From assembly GCA_022495995.1 (NCBI GenBank), contig JAFEMH010002097.1, positions 248,001 to 312,000 of the forward strand: a stretch of DNA of 64,000 nt, in the 5' to 3' direction. Positions 48,340-61,488 of this stretch are shown here, one piece after another. The notes under the pieces were generated by a model. The model did no database searches, had not been told where the DNA came from, and saw only the letters and a program-made list of their open reading frames with translations. The DNA is from Adenophora triphylla var. japonica (lineage: Eukaryota; Streptophyta; Magnoliopsida; Asterales; Campanulaceae). The translations under genes were made by a program, and so were the position numbers. Positions within the stretch are counted from its first letter, which is position 1. Every line of letters starts with the position of its first letter.

Positions 48340-48815
48340 TCTCTCTACTTTCTCAGGCCGGCGACCTCTGCCCTCCCCAGATTCCGGCGACCTTTGCCCT
48401 TCAATCCATCTGACCCCATCCCACCCACACAGTGGCCGGCGTCTTTCACCCCACCGATGACGACCCCTCCCCCACTCCGACCACCCTCTTCCAGATCTAC
48501 CTTCTCCACCCCTATCAACCCTTCCCCAACTCCCACAACACACCTCCCCAGTCCATTTCTCTCTTAGATGCACCAATTCTCATCGACCCAGCCCACTCCC
48601 ATGCCGATCTTCTCCTCTCTGTCACCCCCATTGCGTGGCGTCTCCCTTCTCCATGCCTCTCTCGCACGCACTCTCCATCTAAGAACCCAAAAAATATGAA
48701 CGAAGGTTGTTGCCAACACAGACCGAACAGATCTGCAGTTCGCCCCCACCTCTCTCTGGGTTTTGAATGTAAATCTGAGTTTCGAACGAATGTATATCTG
48801 GGTTTTGAATGAATT
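48340..48815 (+). other. C-rich internal segment of the MULE
   Basis: Higher GC than all surrounding DNA, with CT repeats first and then Pro/Ser/Thr-rich frames on the plus strand (126 codons open at 48432-48812). No domain recognised. It could be a captured 5' part of a host gene (Pack-MULE style), but I cannot name a source. Confidence 0.35.
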
Positions 48816-48971
48816 TAGGTTATGAAATGTTCAATTTTTTTTTAACTTTTGAATTTCGAAATGTTTGATTTTGAAATCTGGGTTAGTTTTGAAATGTTTT
48901 ATTTTTTAAATCACCCATGGCGTCCCTCTCCCCATGTTTGTAATGAATTTGGTTTGGCTGTTTGACTTTAA

Positions 48972-49461
48972 TGTCGGAACATAAACGATCCATTAACCAT
49001 GAACCGACTCACAACTAGATTAAGAAGAGAAGGAGAAGAAAAAGAAGAATAATACGGAAGCGTGTACCTTGTGATTCCATGATTGTTCTTAGTCTTGTTC
49101 TTGAGTAAACGAAGTATGAAGATATTCTTCAATGTAGGGAAGAGTAGATCTTCTAAATGATGAGTGCCCTTATTCTCTTTAATCTTCAAGTACTTAGGAA
49201 GAGTTTTGGACTGAATGAGAATAAAAAATAAGTGAATTCATAGGCTTGATGGATAGGCCTTTATATAGGAATCCAAGGGGCACTTCATTTAGGGACTACA
49301 CCCTTTCATAAAGATGATGGTGTGAAGTTACCATTATGCCCATCATTTAATGGTACTTACACCTAATGGAATTCTACACATTTTGTCTATACTTTAACAT
49401 TATTAAATGATTATAACAAATGAAATTAAATAACACATATTAATTAATCCATGTTCTAACA
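48972..49461 (-). repeat. 3' LTR of the young copia element
   Basis: 490 bp; identical to the other LTR except for one base (A here, G there, near 49425) by visual comparison. Confidence 0.95.
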
Positions 49462-49474
49462 ATCTCCCACTTGG
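49462..49474 (-). other. Polypurine tract of the young copia element
   Basis: On the minus strand CCAAGTGGGAGAT lies directly before the 3' LTR. Confidence 0.8.
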
Positions 49475-50399
49475 ATTAATATTAATATGTATCTTTTACT
49501 AAATAAATTCCTTAATCATTTATAACATGAATGGCAACCCTTATGTGCACGTTTATTGTCATCCAACACAATCCCGTCCATTAGTCTTATAAGTATAGGG
49601 ACTAAAGGGCGATCGTTGTAATTGATTCGCAACTAAACCCACATTAATCACATATATATATCCAACTAAATGACATAGATTAAGTATAGATATGTAGCAT
49701 GGAATATTAATGAATATATATGAAGAACGCATATATATATTCTCCAACTAGTCCTACTTAACCAAATGAGATCAATATAAATAAAAACAACACAAAGAAA
49801 TAGAAAACAACACAAACTCCCACTGATTTAAGCATTATCAAAATTGTTTCACCCATATGAGCAGTATGCTCGTGAAACATCAAAAGAGATTACGCTTTAC
49901 AAAATGGATCCAATAACATGGAGTTTGATCCTATAAGTTGTATATCTATTTGTTCATTTTATACTTATTTCTCTTCAACAAGAGACATAACCATATGATG
50001 TCTTTCGACATCTTTGCATCCACTAAAACATAATCGGAATACTTAATGATCTCAAAATGATCCGATTTTATATACATAAGCATGTAGTTTAATGTTTTAT
50101 AGGTACTTCATCATTCTTTTGGATGCGACTTAATATTCTTCTTTCCGAATTGCTTTGGTATTGACCCAAGCATCCCAATAATAAATACAAGGTGCATGTA
50201 CAGTGCACGGACTTGCGCGCATACATTAAGCTTCCTACTCTTTGGGTGCATAAGGGATATTTTCCATATACTTGGATTCAAAATTAATTTTAGGACATTG
50301 CTTTAAACTGAATTTATCTCCCTTAGAGATAGGGGTGTCATGTGGTTTACAATTTTCCATACTAAACCTTTGTAATACCTTCTCTAAATAGCTCTTTTT

Positions 50400-51381
50400 G
50401 TGATAATCTCAAAATACCTCGTGAATGATCACGATGAATTTGGATTCCTAATACAAAAGATGCCTTACCAAGATCTTTCATCTCAAATTTGTTTGAGAAA
50501 TTTCTTAGTTTCTTTTAGAAGGTCCTTATCATTACTAGCAAGAAAAATATCATCCACATATAAGACCAAAATAATAAATCTACTCCCATTTGAACTTATG
50601 GTACACACAATTTTTACCAAGATTCATTTCAAAGCCAAATGAAAGAATAACTTGGTTAAATTTTAAGTACCATTGACGAGATGCTTACTTAAGCCCATAA
50701 ATGGATTTCTTAAGTTTACAAACCAGTTGACTAGTTTGATCCGAATTAGTCACCATTTCTGATTTCTTCATATAGATAGTTTTCTCAATGTTGCCATTGA
50801 GAAAAGCTGTCTTAACATCCATTTGATGAAGCTCAAGATCATAATGTGCCACTAATGCCATAATGATCATAAAAGAGGTTTTAGAAGATTTCGGAAAAAA
50901 TTATTTCTTTATAATCAATGCCTTCCTTTTGAGTAAATCATTTAGTAACAAGACGTGCCTTATATCTTTCCATATTACCTTGCTAATCCCTTTTGATTTT
51001 AAATATCAATTTATAACCAATAGGTTTTACACCTTCAGGTAATGGGACAAGATCCCAAATGTCATCGTCTTTCATTGATTTTAACTTCTCATTAATGACA
51101 TTGATCCACTTATGAGAATTAGAACTATTAATGGCTTCATGGAAGGTGATTAGATCATCTCCCACTAAACCTAAGGTGTCCTCATTCTCCGCAAGATACA
51201 TATCATAAATATCCGGAATAATATTTCTTCTTTCTCTAGTAGATCTCCTTAAGGGCACCGGTTCATCCTCATTTTGAGGTTGTTGAATTTCATTATGTCC
51301 AACATTTTCATGTTGTCCGTTATTTACGGAAGTCTCTATATTATTTTGAATTGTATGTTCTTTGTTGAATTTCAGGTACAA
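50400..51381 (-). pseudogene. Copia reverse transcriptase region, broken
   Basis: Fragments in several frames are typical of copia reverse transcriptase: WDLVPLPEGVKPIGYKLIFK (within 50983-51381), DVKTAFLNGNIEKTIYM (within 50685-50870), and the catalytic YVDD in LYVDDIFLAS near 50545. Frameshifts and stops separate them. RNase H should follow towards 49475 but I see no intact block. Confidence 0.85.
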
Positions 51382-52526
51382 TTACTTGATTTTCAACAGG
51401 AACTAAAGTTTGAGGAACAAAGAGTGGTTCCTCTAACTCTTCAAATTCAAAATCATTACTATTTCTCCCACTAAATTCAACATCCTCAAGGAACCTAACA
51501 TTGTCAGTCTCTAAAAATGTTCTAGTTTTCGGGTCATAAAATTTATATTCCCTAGATCTCTCGGCATACCCTACAAAATAGCTACTAACAGTATTAAGGT
51601 CCGGTTGCCCTCATTAGGCCTATAAGGTCTAGCCTGGCTGGACACCCCATACATGAAGATGATTTAAGGACGGTTTCTTATTCGTCCATAACTCATAAGG
51701 GGTTTTGTCGGTAGCTTTTTGAAGGTGCTCTATTGAGAATATAAGCTGCGGTTTTTAATGCTTCGCCCATAATGAGTGAGGTAAAGAAGTACAAGAAAAC
51801 ATACTTCTTACCATATCTTTAAGAATTCTATTATGTCTCTCCAATATACTATGCTAGGTTTTCCCGGCATGGTGTAGTGAGGGACAATCCTACACTATTC
51901 AAAAAAAAAAAAAAATAGCGAGTATAAAAGACCCGGACGTTATTCACCCAATACGTTATACCGTCCGTAGTTTTCACTACTATGATCGGATTTAACGTTC
52001 TTAATAGTCTTTCTTATGCCTTAAAAGACTTGAAAACGTCCAATGATTGAAACTTTACATGAAGAAAATAATGTATCCATAACGAGAGTAATCATCCATG
52101 AACGTAATGAAATATTGTTGACCATTCCATGAAGGATTAATGAATGGTCCACAAATGTCCATATGAATTAGTTTCAAGACGTTTGATATTCTCAAAATTT
52201 TATTTCCTTTAATGTTTGTAAATTTATTCTTTAAAAAACACTTAATGCAAAAGTTTTATCCGAAGTATCAAGTTGTTTTTAGGATTTCCTCCGACATAAG
52301 CTTTATCAATTCTTCCTTTGGATATATGACCCAAACGCCTATGCCATAGAATACAATAATTTTCACTTGATAACTTTTGCTTAGTGCCTTTAGTTTTGGT
52401 TTCATTATTATGGGACTCATTCATTTTCTTGACTGTGTCAAGTAAATTAAGATTATCGATATATGACAAAGTACTAGTACCGATAAGTTTGGAATTTAAA
52501 ATAAATATCACATTTATTATTATCAA
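51382..52526 (-). pseudogene. Copia integrase region, broken
   Basis: The pre-integrase segment with LWHRRLGHISKGRI lies within 52242-52526. Downstream pieces such as HMDICGPF and FMDDYSRYGYI match the copia integrase core but are separated by stops. A run of A near 51900 marks one disruption. Confidence 0.8.
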
Positions 52527-52619
52527 AAAAACAAGAATAACCTTCCTTGTCCAAAATTGTGATAGATATTAAATTCCATCAAAAGATGGTACAATGAATG
52601 TATTATTTAAAACAAAAAA

Positions 52620-52780
52620 TAATAGCCAGTACTTGTCATTAAAAAAGTCCCTATGCCTACAACTTCAACCGGATTTCCAGCTTCCATATAGATGTATTTC
52701 TCATCTTCACTGGGAATTCGGAAATTCAGGCAACCCTGCATACATGAACTAATGTGAGTTGTTGCACCAAATACAACCAC
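52620..52780 (-). pseudogene. Copia protease region, catalytic Asp lost
   Basis: The segment FGATTHIS occurs where copia proteases have DSGAT(T/S)HI(S/C), so the catalytic Asp-Ser pair is replaced. The following CMQGCLNFRIPSEDEKYIYM and GNPVEVVGIG fit the family. Confidence 0.7.
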
Positions 52781-52788
52781 TATATATA

Positions 52789-53621
52789 TTAAGGAATTGA
52801 AACCAAATTTGTCTTAGTACAAACAAGACCAAATGACATACCATCCTGAATTCGCCATTTGCGATACTTATGGTAGTCGTTCTTCATGCGAGTAAGGTCC
52901 TTGCAAAAGAAGTATTTCTTGACTTTATGATCTTTAAATGATCCCTTATGCTTTTTACTTGCAACCGCAATTTTCTTCCCTCTTCTCTTAATCCCACGAG
53001 AAGAAGTAAATGCTGAGTGAGTACTTTCTAATTTGAGATATTTCATCCTATCTTCCTCTAATGTCATATGTGAAAGTAATCCATTAATATTCCACTTTTT
53101 CTTTTGACATTTATAGGTCACTTCAAAAGAACCAAATTGAGGAGGAAGATAGATCAAAACTAAGTGCACGAGCAAATCTTCCGAAATCTCTAACTTAAGT
53201 GCCTTTAGTTTGATCGAAAGATGAAATAATTCAATAATGTACTCCCTAAGATTTTCTTCACCCTTGTATCGAATGGAAACAAGTTTCCACAAGAATTCAA
53301 GAAAAATCTCAGCATTTTCGATCTCGAGACATTGTCCAAAAATGTCTACGAAACTGCATTTTCCATGATCATTAGACTCACGCGGTTGGACCGTTCCCAT
53401 TGCTCAACATTTTTCCGTTCTATAACGGTATTTCCTTTAGTGAGAGCAGCGGGACTTGATTCCCCTAATGCGTGATCGATGTCCATATTGCCTAAGATCA
53501 TCGTTATACTATTTTTCCAAGTTTTAAGTTTAGTCCCAGTAAGCAAAGGTACATCATTTATAGCAGTAGTTACGGATGAAGCATTAATCAAATCTGAAGG
53601 AGAAGAACAAGAATGAAACAA
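52789..53621 (-). pseudogene. Copia gag, frameshifted
   Basis: Two overlapping minus-strand frames (53346-53621 and 52789-53400) together cover a Gag protein: LLTGTKLKTWKNSITMILGN at the start, and FGSFEVTYKC and LLSHMTLEEDRMK later. The zinc-knuckle area reads FFCKDLTRMKNDYHKY, with the usual Cys/His set only partly kept. A frameshift lies near 53350-53400. Confidence 0.85.
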
Positions 53622-55167
53622 ACCATATTTAAGAAACTACATAATGATTAATTATATCAAATGAATTCCATCAAAATAAAGATAATCAATATGACATCAA
53701 GACTAATCTTTGGATTGCGAATTGACTCACAATTTGATTTATCTTAGGGTAAAAAAATAGCTTAAACAACACACTTTAAATACTTGCCTTCATTTGGGCC
53801 GGATCAAGTACAAAAAAAAATGTCCTAAAGTTTAAGGTACTTGTTTACCGGTAATAAAGAATATAAATAACTCATTTTAAACACCCGCCTTCCTTTGGGA
53901 TGATTCAAAGTATTTAAAATGACCTAAAGTTTAATTTCAATTATTACCCATGAATGCAAATACTTAGTCAACAACAAGGTCTCCTTTGGGAAACAAGCAT
54001 GTTATCACATATCAATATTTGCATTCATCTTTTAACAAGTTTGAATTCAATCAACAAGGTCTCCTTTGGGAAACAAGCATGTTAATTTTGTCCAAAAAGT
54101 TAAGGATATAATTAATCGGAAACATAAGGCCTTAAGGTAAATTTGGAACTTTAAAGGGTAAGAAAACAACGAAAATTTATTAATAAAAGACAATATCCTT
54201 TTGTTCTACCCGTCCATTCTGAAAGTTTAACAACTCTAAGAACCGCCAATCAGGCGTAGTGGTGTCCGAGATATCATATTTTACCAATAAATTATCAAAA
54301 TTCTGAAAAATTTGAGGCGAAGTCTCTACGGACGACTCGTCCCTTAGGGAACGACTCGTCCCTAAGGGACGACTCGTCCATGAAGGAGGGACGGATGAAT
54401 CGAAGCAACCTATTCTGGAATTTCAAAGGGGACGACTCGTCCCTTAGGGCACGACTCGTCCCTAAGGGGACGACTCGTCCCTATAAGGGGGACGCCTGAA
54501 TCAAAAAGGTCCCATTCCAGAAAATTGATGGGCACGACTCGTCCCCCACGGGACGACTCGTCCCCAATGCCCAGAATTACGAACAGTCACTAATTTTAAA
54601 CCCTTTTATGAACAGTTTTCCAACCAAATTTCCCTTTTAATGCATTATAATTATTGGCTATGAAAATGGGACAAGTTTGTACTTTAATTAACATGATTCA
54701 AACAAGTAGACCTAGATTTACACACTCCAAACACATGATGTTGGCTATGCAAATGGGGTAATCTTGTATGAACCATTGTGTCTCTTAAAACTTGATCTTA
54801 CCATTATTGCCAGAAATTGAATGAAGTTCTTAATTTAATGGTGACTCAATTTTCAACCAAAGTAAGTAGATCCGCATACTCACAACACATTAAAAAATGC
54901 GTGGCTATGCATATGAACAAACTCACAACGCATCCAAGGATGGTGGCTATGTTCAAAAAATGGGATAATCTTACATTAAGGATTGAAATCCTTTTGAGTA
55001 AAATCAAAATTCAGAAATAGAATGAAGTTATGAACATAATACTCTTAGACAAATGAGTATTATGTATAAGAACAAAACCAAATGAAATCACACAAGGATT
55101 GCAAATATGAAATAAATTAAAGCACAAGGCTCTATAATAATTTCAAACTCAATCTAGTATATGAGCA
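53622..55167 (-). other. Long untranslated leader of the young copia element
   Basis: About 1.5 kb between primer binding site and gag with no coding features. It contains eight near-palindromes with core ACGACTCGT at about 54331-54565 and a repeated phrase AAGGTCTCCTTTGGGAAACA at about 53979 and 54056. Confidence 0.7.
54331..54565. repeat. Cluster of eight near-palindromes (GGACGACTCGTCC type)
   Basis: Copies begin near 54331, 54351, 54369, 54431, 54451, 54470, 54533 and 54552. They come in groups spaced about 18-20 bases within a group. Each can pair with itself except at the central base. Confidence 0.9.
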
Positions 55168-55180
55168 GGCTCTGATACCA
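55168..55180 (-). other. Primer binding site of the young copia element
   Basis: On the minus strand TGGTATCAGAGCC lies two bases after the end of the 5' LTR. Confidence 0.9.
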
Positions 55181-55182
55181 AT

Positions 55183-55672
55183 TGTCGGAACATAAACGAT
55201 CCATTAACCATGAACCGACTCACAACTAGATTAAGAAGAGAAGGAGAAGAAAAAGAAGAATAATACGGAAGCGTGTACCTTGTGATTCCATGATTGTTCT
55301 TAGTCTTGTTCTTGAGTAAACGAAGTATGAAGATATTCTTCAATGTAGGGAAGAGTAGATCTTCTAAATGATGAGTGCCCTTATTCTCTTTAATCTTCAA
55401 GTACTTAGGAAGAGTTTTGGACTGAATGAGAATAAAAAATAAGTGAATTCATAGGCTTGATGGATAGGCCTTTATATAGGAATCCAAGGGGCACTTCATT
55501 TAGGGACTACACCCTTTCATAAAGATGATGGTGTGAAGTTACCATTATGCCCATCATTTAATGGTACTTACACCTAATGGAATTCTACACATTTTGTCTA
55601 TACTTTAACATTATTAAATGATTATAACAAATGGAATTAAATAACACATATTAATTAATCCATGTTCTAACA
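55183..55672 (-). repeat. 5' LTR of the young copia element
   Basis: 490 bp, partner of 48972-49461, followed outward by the TTTAA target duplication. Confidence 0.95.
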
Positions 55673-55986
55673 TTTAATTGTTTTTTTTTTCTTGTTTTTG
55701 AACAAATTTAGGATGAAATTTGGTGGTTGATGATGGGTGTGGTGAGATGGTGGTGGATGTTGGTGATATAAATTAACTGTGAATGTACATGTAAATGATT
55801 AGTTATTATTTATTTATTTTTAATCAATTAATATCTTTATTTATAAATTTAACATAATTTTGTATTAAAAATACTATTTTCTTTAAAAATATAATTTTTT
55901 TATATTTATAACATTTATTTTAACATATTTTAAAAATTATAAAAAAAATTAATGATTTTTACAATATATATATTTTCAAAAAAATA

Positions 55987-56267
55987 CTCCCTCCATCCCG
56001 CTTGAAATTGCACAGTTACTGTTTGCACGGGGATTAAGGAAAAAAATAATGATATAAATGTTGTGAGTGTAAAAGTAAAATAGGATAGAGAATGAGTGGA
56101 GGAAATAGTAAATTATAATGGTGTTGTGAGTATTAAAATAATGTATGAGAGAGAATGAGTGGAGGGAATACTGAATAGTAAAGATTCTTTGCTATTTTAG
56201 GAAGTGTGCAATTTGTAATGGGACGCCCAATGAGGAAAGTGTGCAATTTGTAGCGGGACGGAGGGAG
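55987..56267. mobile_element. Stowaway-type MITE in the right arm of the MULE
   Basis: Ends CTCCCTCCATCCCGCTTGAA and AGCGGGACGGAGGGAG, flanked by TA (55985-55986 and 56268-56269). It is 281 bp, the same subfamily as 29529-29812 (shared ACTGTTTGC and GGGACGCCCAA phrases). Confidence 0.88.
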
Positions 56268-56692
56268 TATTTTGTAATGGTCATCAATTTTTAAAAATTT
56301 ACATTTCACTCCTTAATAACTAATTTACATTTCAATTTAGTCCAACTTGTCCAGCACATGTGTGGCACATGTCACTTAACTAATTTTTCTAACAAAATTC
56401 GTCAAAACGCCCTTAATTGACAAAAAGTTTAGATATTGAGCCCTGATTTGACGAAAATTATATATGGGGTCCCGTTTTAACACCACCCCCTCTACTTCAG
56501 GCCTTAAATTGTCATTTTCCCTTTTGAGATTAACTAAAAACAAATATGTATGAGCTTGATGCAAAACGGACACTATTACAATAATGTGAAGAATGGTGGT
56601 GATGATCACGTTCCTACTACTGTACAGTACTAGTACCGTATAAATGTAAATAGGATAAATAAGTGGGGGGCATAAGCTTGTATGAAATAGAG

Positions 56693-57088
56693 GTGCAAGT
56701 TGTGTAATAAAAAATTCGTTTAGAACTCGAAAAGACCCCTTTTTAATTTTTAATAGGTCGAGTTTGAGATGCAAATTTGAAAATTCGTCGGATTTTTGGA
56801 TGGTTCGGATTCACCTCACCCCACCCCGGACCCGCCCTGAATATATAGAAAATTACTTAAATATCTCGAATATATAGGAAATTACTAGAGGGATCCTTGA
56901 ATTATGGGTGTTTTTAACTTTTTATAGAAAATTACTTAAATAATTATCGGGGCGGGTTAAACGGGGCGTGCTCGGGTAACACATAACAAGGGGCGGGGCG
57001 GGTTCGAATTATGGTAGATCACTATATGGGCGGGTTTGAGAAATGAATAACCCGTCCCGTTGCCGTTCCTTGGTGCAAGTTGTGTAAT
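56693..57088. repeat. Insert between 17-base direct repeats
   Basis: GGTGCAAGTTGTGTAAT occurs at about 56693 and 57072. The DNA between has inverted GGCGGGT/ACCCGC-rich words like those in the hAT ends of this window. It may be a small transposon with an unusual duplication or a local duplication. Confidence 0.35.
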
Positions 57089-57671
57089 TAAAAAAAAAAA
57101 AAAGAAAGAAAGAAAGAAAGAAACAAAAGAGAAAGGTGTATACCAGTGGATGTAAATATTCTCCATTTACTTATTGAGTCACATTCATTTTTGACCCTTC
57201 ATAGTATTGACCTCGTCACATATTGCTGCATAATGTTCTGCAAGTTGACCCACTTGTGACACTGTCCGAAGCCCAGCCCTTTGTAAGAATTGTAAATGCC
57301 ACAATTAAGCAATCCTCATTATAATACTAATAACTTTTAACAGCAAGCAATATAAATTTGAGTTAGAGTAAATTCATATTAATTTTCAAATTGAATTAAA
57401 CAAAACTATCATGGTTTATATGGTTCAATCTAAACTTTGATTTGAATTTACGCTTTAGATCACAGACCGATCCGATCCTCGTGCTTTTTCAATTTTCAAA
57501 TCGAGCTAAACTGCTAATGTTTAAAATTAAACCAAATCGCATTATTTAATTCGATTCAATCTCAAATCGCGGTTTAAACCGATGCATTGACACCCCTATT
57601 TCAAATACACGTTGGGGATGAGGTTTGAACGCTCACCACTTCCTATGGAAATGGGAGGGGTGCCACTTAAG

Positions 57672-58607
<936 letters not shown>

Positions 58608-58648
58608 CACTTAAGAAATAGGTCAATGGCTATTTAGGCACTCTAATA

Positions 58649-58955
58649 CTCCGTTTTGCAGCACTTTCTCCTTTTCAAAAAGATTTTTTTATTTTGATTT
58701 TCATGATCAGTTCAATTGAACTTTAATCATAGTCTGATGAAAATCTAATTAATCCTATGAAATTTTAAAAATTGTCATTGATCATTAGGAATACTATCAA
58801 TCACAATTTTTAGAATTTCATAGAAAATTATTAGGAATATTATCAATTAAAATTTAAAATTTCATAAAAATAATTATGTTTTCATAAAATTATGTTAAAA
58901 ATTCGATCGAATTGCTCATGATAGTTAAAGTGAAACAATCGATATATGGAGGGAG
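58649..58955. mobile_element. Stowaway-type MITE (307 bp)
   Basis: Starts CTCCGTTTTGCAGCACTTTC and ends CGATATATGGAGGGAG, between TA dinucleotides. It shares ATGAAATT and TTTTAGAATTTCAT inner words with 60856-61086. Confidence 0.65.
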
Positions 58956-59168
58956 TATCAGTGTTTGATTGCCATCGGGGGAATGTTTGTTAAGAAACTG
59001 TAGTGTTTTTGAGGTACAATGATAGTGTTATCTGTCAGTGTGTTAAAAAATTATCGTTTTACCATGATTAATAACTTGAAGAAAATAATAATGGTTCTAA
59101 TGAATTTTTTATATTATTATTATATGACGATTAATAATATCGTAATGTAAAAAAAAAAAGAGTATATA

Positions 59169-59512
59169 CTCTCTCCATCTCATTTAAAATTTCACTTTTG
59201 CCATTTTGAGTGTCCCATATAAGATTTTACTTATCTAAAATAACAAAAAAAAATTACTATTTCTTTCACTCATTTTTTTTTCATATTTTACTTTTAGACA
59301 CACAACACCAATCAACTTACTATTCCCTACCCCACATTTTCTCTCCCATCTCACTTTTCATACTCACACTTACATCACTTACTCATTTTCTTTATTCCCG
59401 CGTAAAACGTATTTGTGAAATCTTTCAAAATTACAAACCGAGAAAATAATTTATGGACAATGTGCTTTCTTATTTTTTGTAAAATTTCAAATCCCATGAA
59501 TTTGGAGATGGA
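59169..59512. mobile_element. Degenerate Stowaway-like MITE
   Basis: The left end CTCTCTCCATCTCATTTAAA and the right part GTAAAATTTCAAATCCCATG are roughly inverted. The right terminus is decayed. Confidence 0.45.
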
Positions 59513-59905
59513 CAATTTCCATCTCTTCTGATAGCTTAGATATTCACATAATACAAAGAAATTTATTTTTCAAATGGTGAAATAAAATAAGTACAGAAGA
59601 TATCCAAAAATTGACAACTAATATTCAAACTATTATCAATGATGACCACAGTAAGGGTCCTAAGGAACAAGAATTTCAACAAGGCTCAATGAGCAGTCTG
59701 AAAAATTATTTTCAAAAAAAATATCCAAAAGATTCGAAAAAAAAATTATGGTTAAAGTTCTGGATCATTTTTTATTAACATTCAATAATTATATACTTCC
59801 TCCATCATCACTTAATAAATGTTCAAAATTCACTTTGAACGACATTTACAAAAATGCGAACTTAAGTAATAATATAAGTAAATAAAGCCCCTCAATGATC
59901 TTACC

Positions 59906-60559
59906 CAAAGACGAGGCTGGTAACAAACGAAGGGGCTCAGTCGAACCCATGTTTAAAAAATTTAAAAGTTATTACCTCTATTTTTGTAAATAAAATTGAC
60001 TGTAGGGCAAAACAGTTATTTTTATCGCAAAATATTGGAAAAAAAATTACGTTATTTCGATTCATCAGGAAAAACGTGTTTATAAATTGGACCTGAATCG
60101 GTCTGAATTGCGTTGGTGACATTTTTATAAATAAGTGATATTTTTTCTAAAATGCACAATGACATTTTTGTAAATAAATAGAACTTCACGCGAACTACCA
60201 GTATTAGTTACAAGAACTGCTAATGTTAGTTACTAAAATTGTCAGTGCATGTGCCTAACACACAAAAAACACTATCACTTGCATTAAATCGATATAGCCA
60301 ATGTTAGTTGTAAGGATTGTTAATTATAAAGATTGTCGGTGCATGTATCTGACACTCAAAAACACTATCACTGATTATACCTGTTTAATGTCACCGATCC
60401 GATTCAAGCATGGTTCAAAAACCATTTTTACTAAAACCGAAAAAAATGTGTTTTCATAAGATCAACTCTATTTTTATACAATCTGACCCCCTTTATGCAA
60501 AATAAATTTTCATTATATTTATTTGTCCCCAGTGTTCCAGGATCCTGAATTCGTCACTG
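59906..60559. mobile_element. Probable hAT-type element (654 bp)
   Basis: A perfect 8-bp duplication ATCTTACC (59898-59905 and 60560-60567) flanks ends CAAAGACGAGGCTGG and (complement) CAGTGACGAATTCAGG, which are related to the ends of 42286-42556. No coding region. Confidence 0.6.
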
Positions 60560-60855
60560 ATCTTACCATATTGCATCGCAAGTTTAAGTGTGAATTGAAA
60601 CTTATCGTAGAATGAGGAATGATTTAATAACTTCCCATAAATATAAATTTAGATATTTATTTTGAAATAAATTATAAATTATAATTTTGAATATTCTTTT
60701 ATTTAGAAAGAGAGAGTAAAAAAGAAATACGTAAAGGCGTACGTATATGGAGGAGGTGGTGGTTAGGATGGATTGAATAGTCGGAAAAACCAGCTAGAGA
60801 ACCCCACTGCCAGCGATGCTGAGACATAAAAAACAAACCCCCATTTTAACTGGTA

Positions 60856-61086
60856 CTCCTCTCTAATCTCTGTTTGTTTCATTTGACTTTTTTGTTGAAT
60901 TTTGATCACAAATTTATGAAAGATTAGTCATGTTCATGAAATTCTAAAAGTTGTTGTTGATAATATTATTAATGGTGAATCAATAGAAATTTTTAGAATT
61001 TCATGAACATAATTAAATTGTCATATATTTGTGGTCAAAGTTCAACAAAAAAATCAAATGAGATAAACATTTTGAAACGGAGGAAG
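60856..61086. mobile_element. Stowaway-type MITE with a long stem
   Basis: Starts CTCCTCTCTAATCTCTGTTT and ends TTTTGAAACGGAGGAAG, with TA on both sides. The two halves pair over most of the 231 bp. Confidence 0.75.
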
Positions 61087-61488
61087 TATTTAATTTACAC
61101 TTCATTATTAATAAGTACACCACCTGGTCTAAAATAACGATTAATTCTTTATTTATTACTTTTAAAAAATTACTATTTTGATTCATAATACAAGCTAAAA
61201 TTTATCTCAAAATACTTCTATAACTTTACTATTATCTTATTATTTATCCTTGTTTAAGAAAAAATTATTTTTATACTGGCGCTTAATAATACATATACGG
61301 ACACTCTTCAAACTGATATTTTTTTATACTAATACTAACACTTTTTTACTCTACACTAACACTCTTTATTTTCGATCGAAGGAGTAAACAAATTGCACCT
61401 CAACCTTTACAACTATTAGCATTTCATCTCCAAACCATTCAGTAAGATAAGTAAAAAAGAAAGGGAGATTTTATAAAAAATTAACTAA
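61087..61488. other. AT-rich intergenic DNA
   Basis: Nothing recognised. Confidence 0.5.

Larger units (their letters stand above)
48972..55672 (-). mobile_element. Ty1/copia retrotransposon, structurally complete, coding region dead
   Basis: Two 490-bp LTRs (48972-49461 and 55183-55672) start TGTTAGAACATGG and end TTCCGACA on the minus strand. The target duplication TTTAA lies at 48967-48971 and 55673-55677. The primer binding site is inside the right LTR and the polypurine tract inside the left one, so the element runs right to left. By eye the LTRs differ at one position. The 5.7-kb interior keeps recognisable gag, protease, integrase and reverse transcriptase segments in the copia order, but all are broken. 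A leader of about 1.5 kb precedes gag and holds eight near-palindromes. Confidence 0.95.
48013..56521. mobile_element. MULE-type element with about 240-bp TIRs, split by a copia element
   Basis: Inverted ends run from 48013 to about 48250 and from about 56280 to 56521, beginning GGGCAAATGACAATTTAGGG and (complement) GGGAAAATGACAATTTAAGG. The flanks TTTTGGGAT (48004-48012) and TTTTGAGAT (56522-56530) are a 9-bp target duplication with one mismatch, typical for Mutator-like elements. Without the copia element (48972-55672) its length is about 1.8 kb. The left internal part (48340-48760) is C-rich with CT tracts and may be captured host sequence. There is no transposase. Confidence 0.82.

Noticed and set aside
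48217..48576. 119-codon Arg/Gly-rich minus-strand frame
   Set aside because: It crosses CT repeats and C-rich MULE cargo and has simple-sequence composition only.
54331..54565. CRISPR-like or hammerhead-like repeat set
   Set aside because: Units are short near-palindromes with irregular spacing inside a copia leader, and no conserved ribozyme core could be matched.
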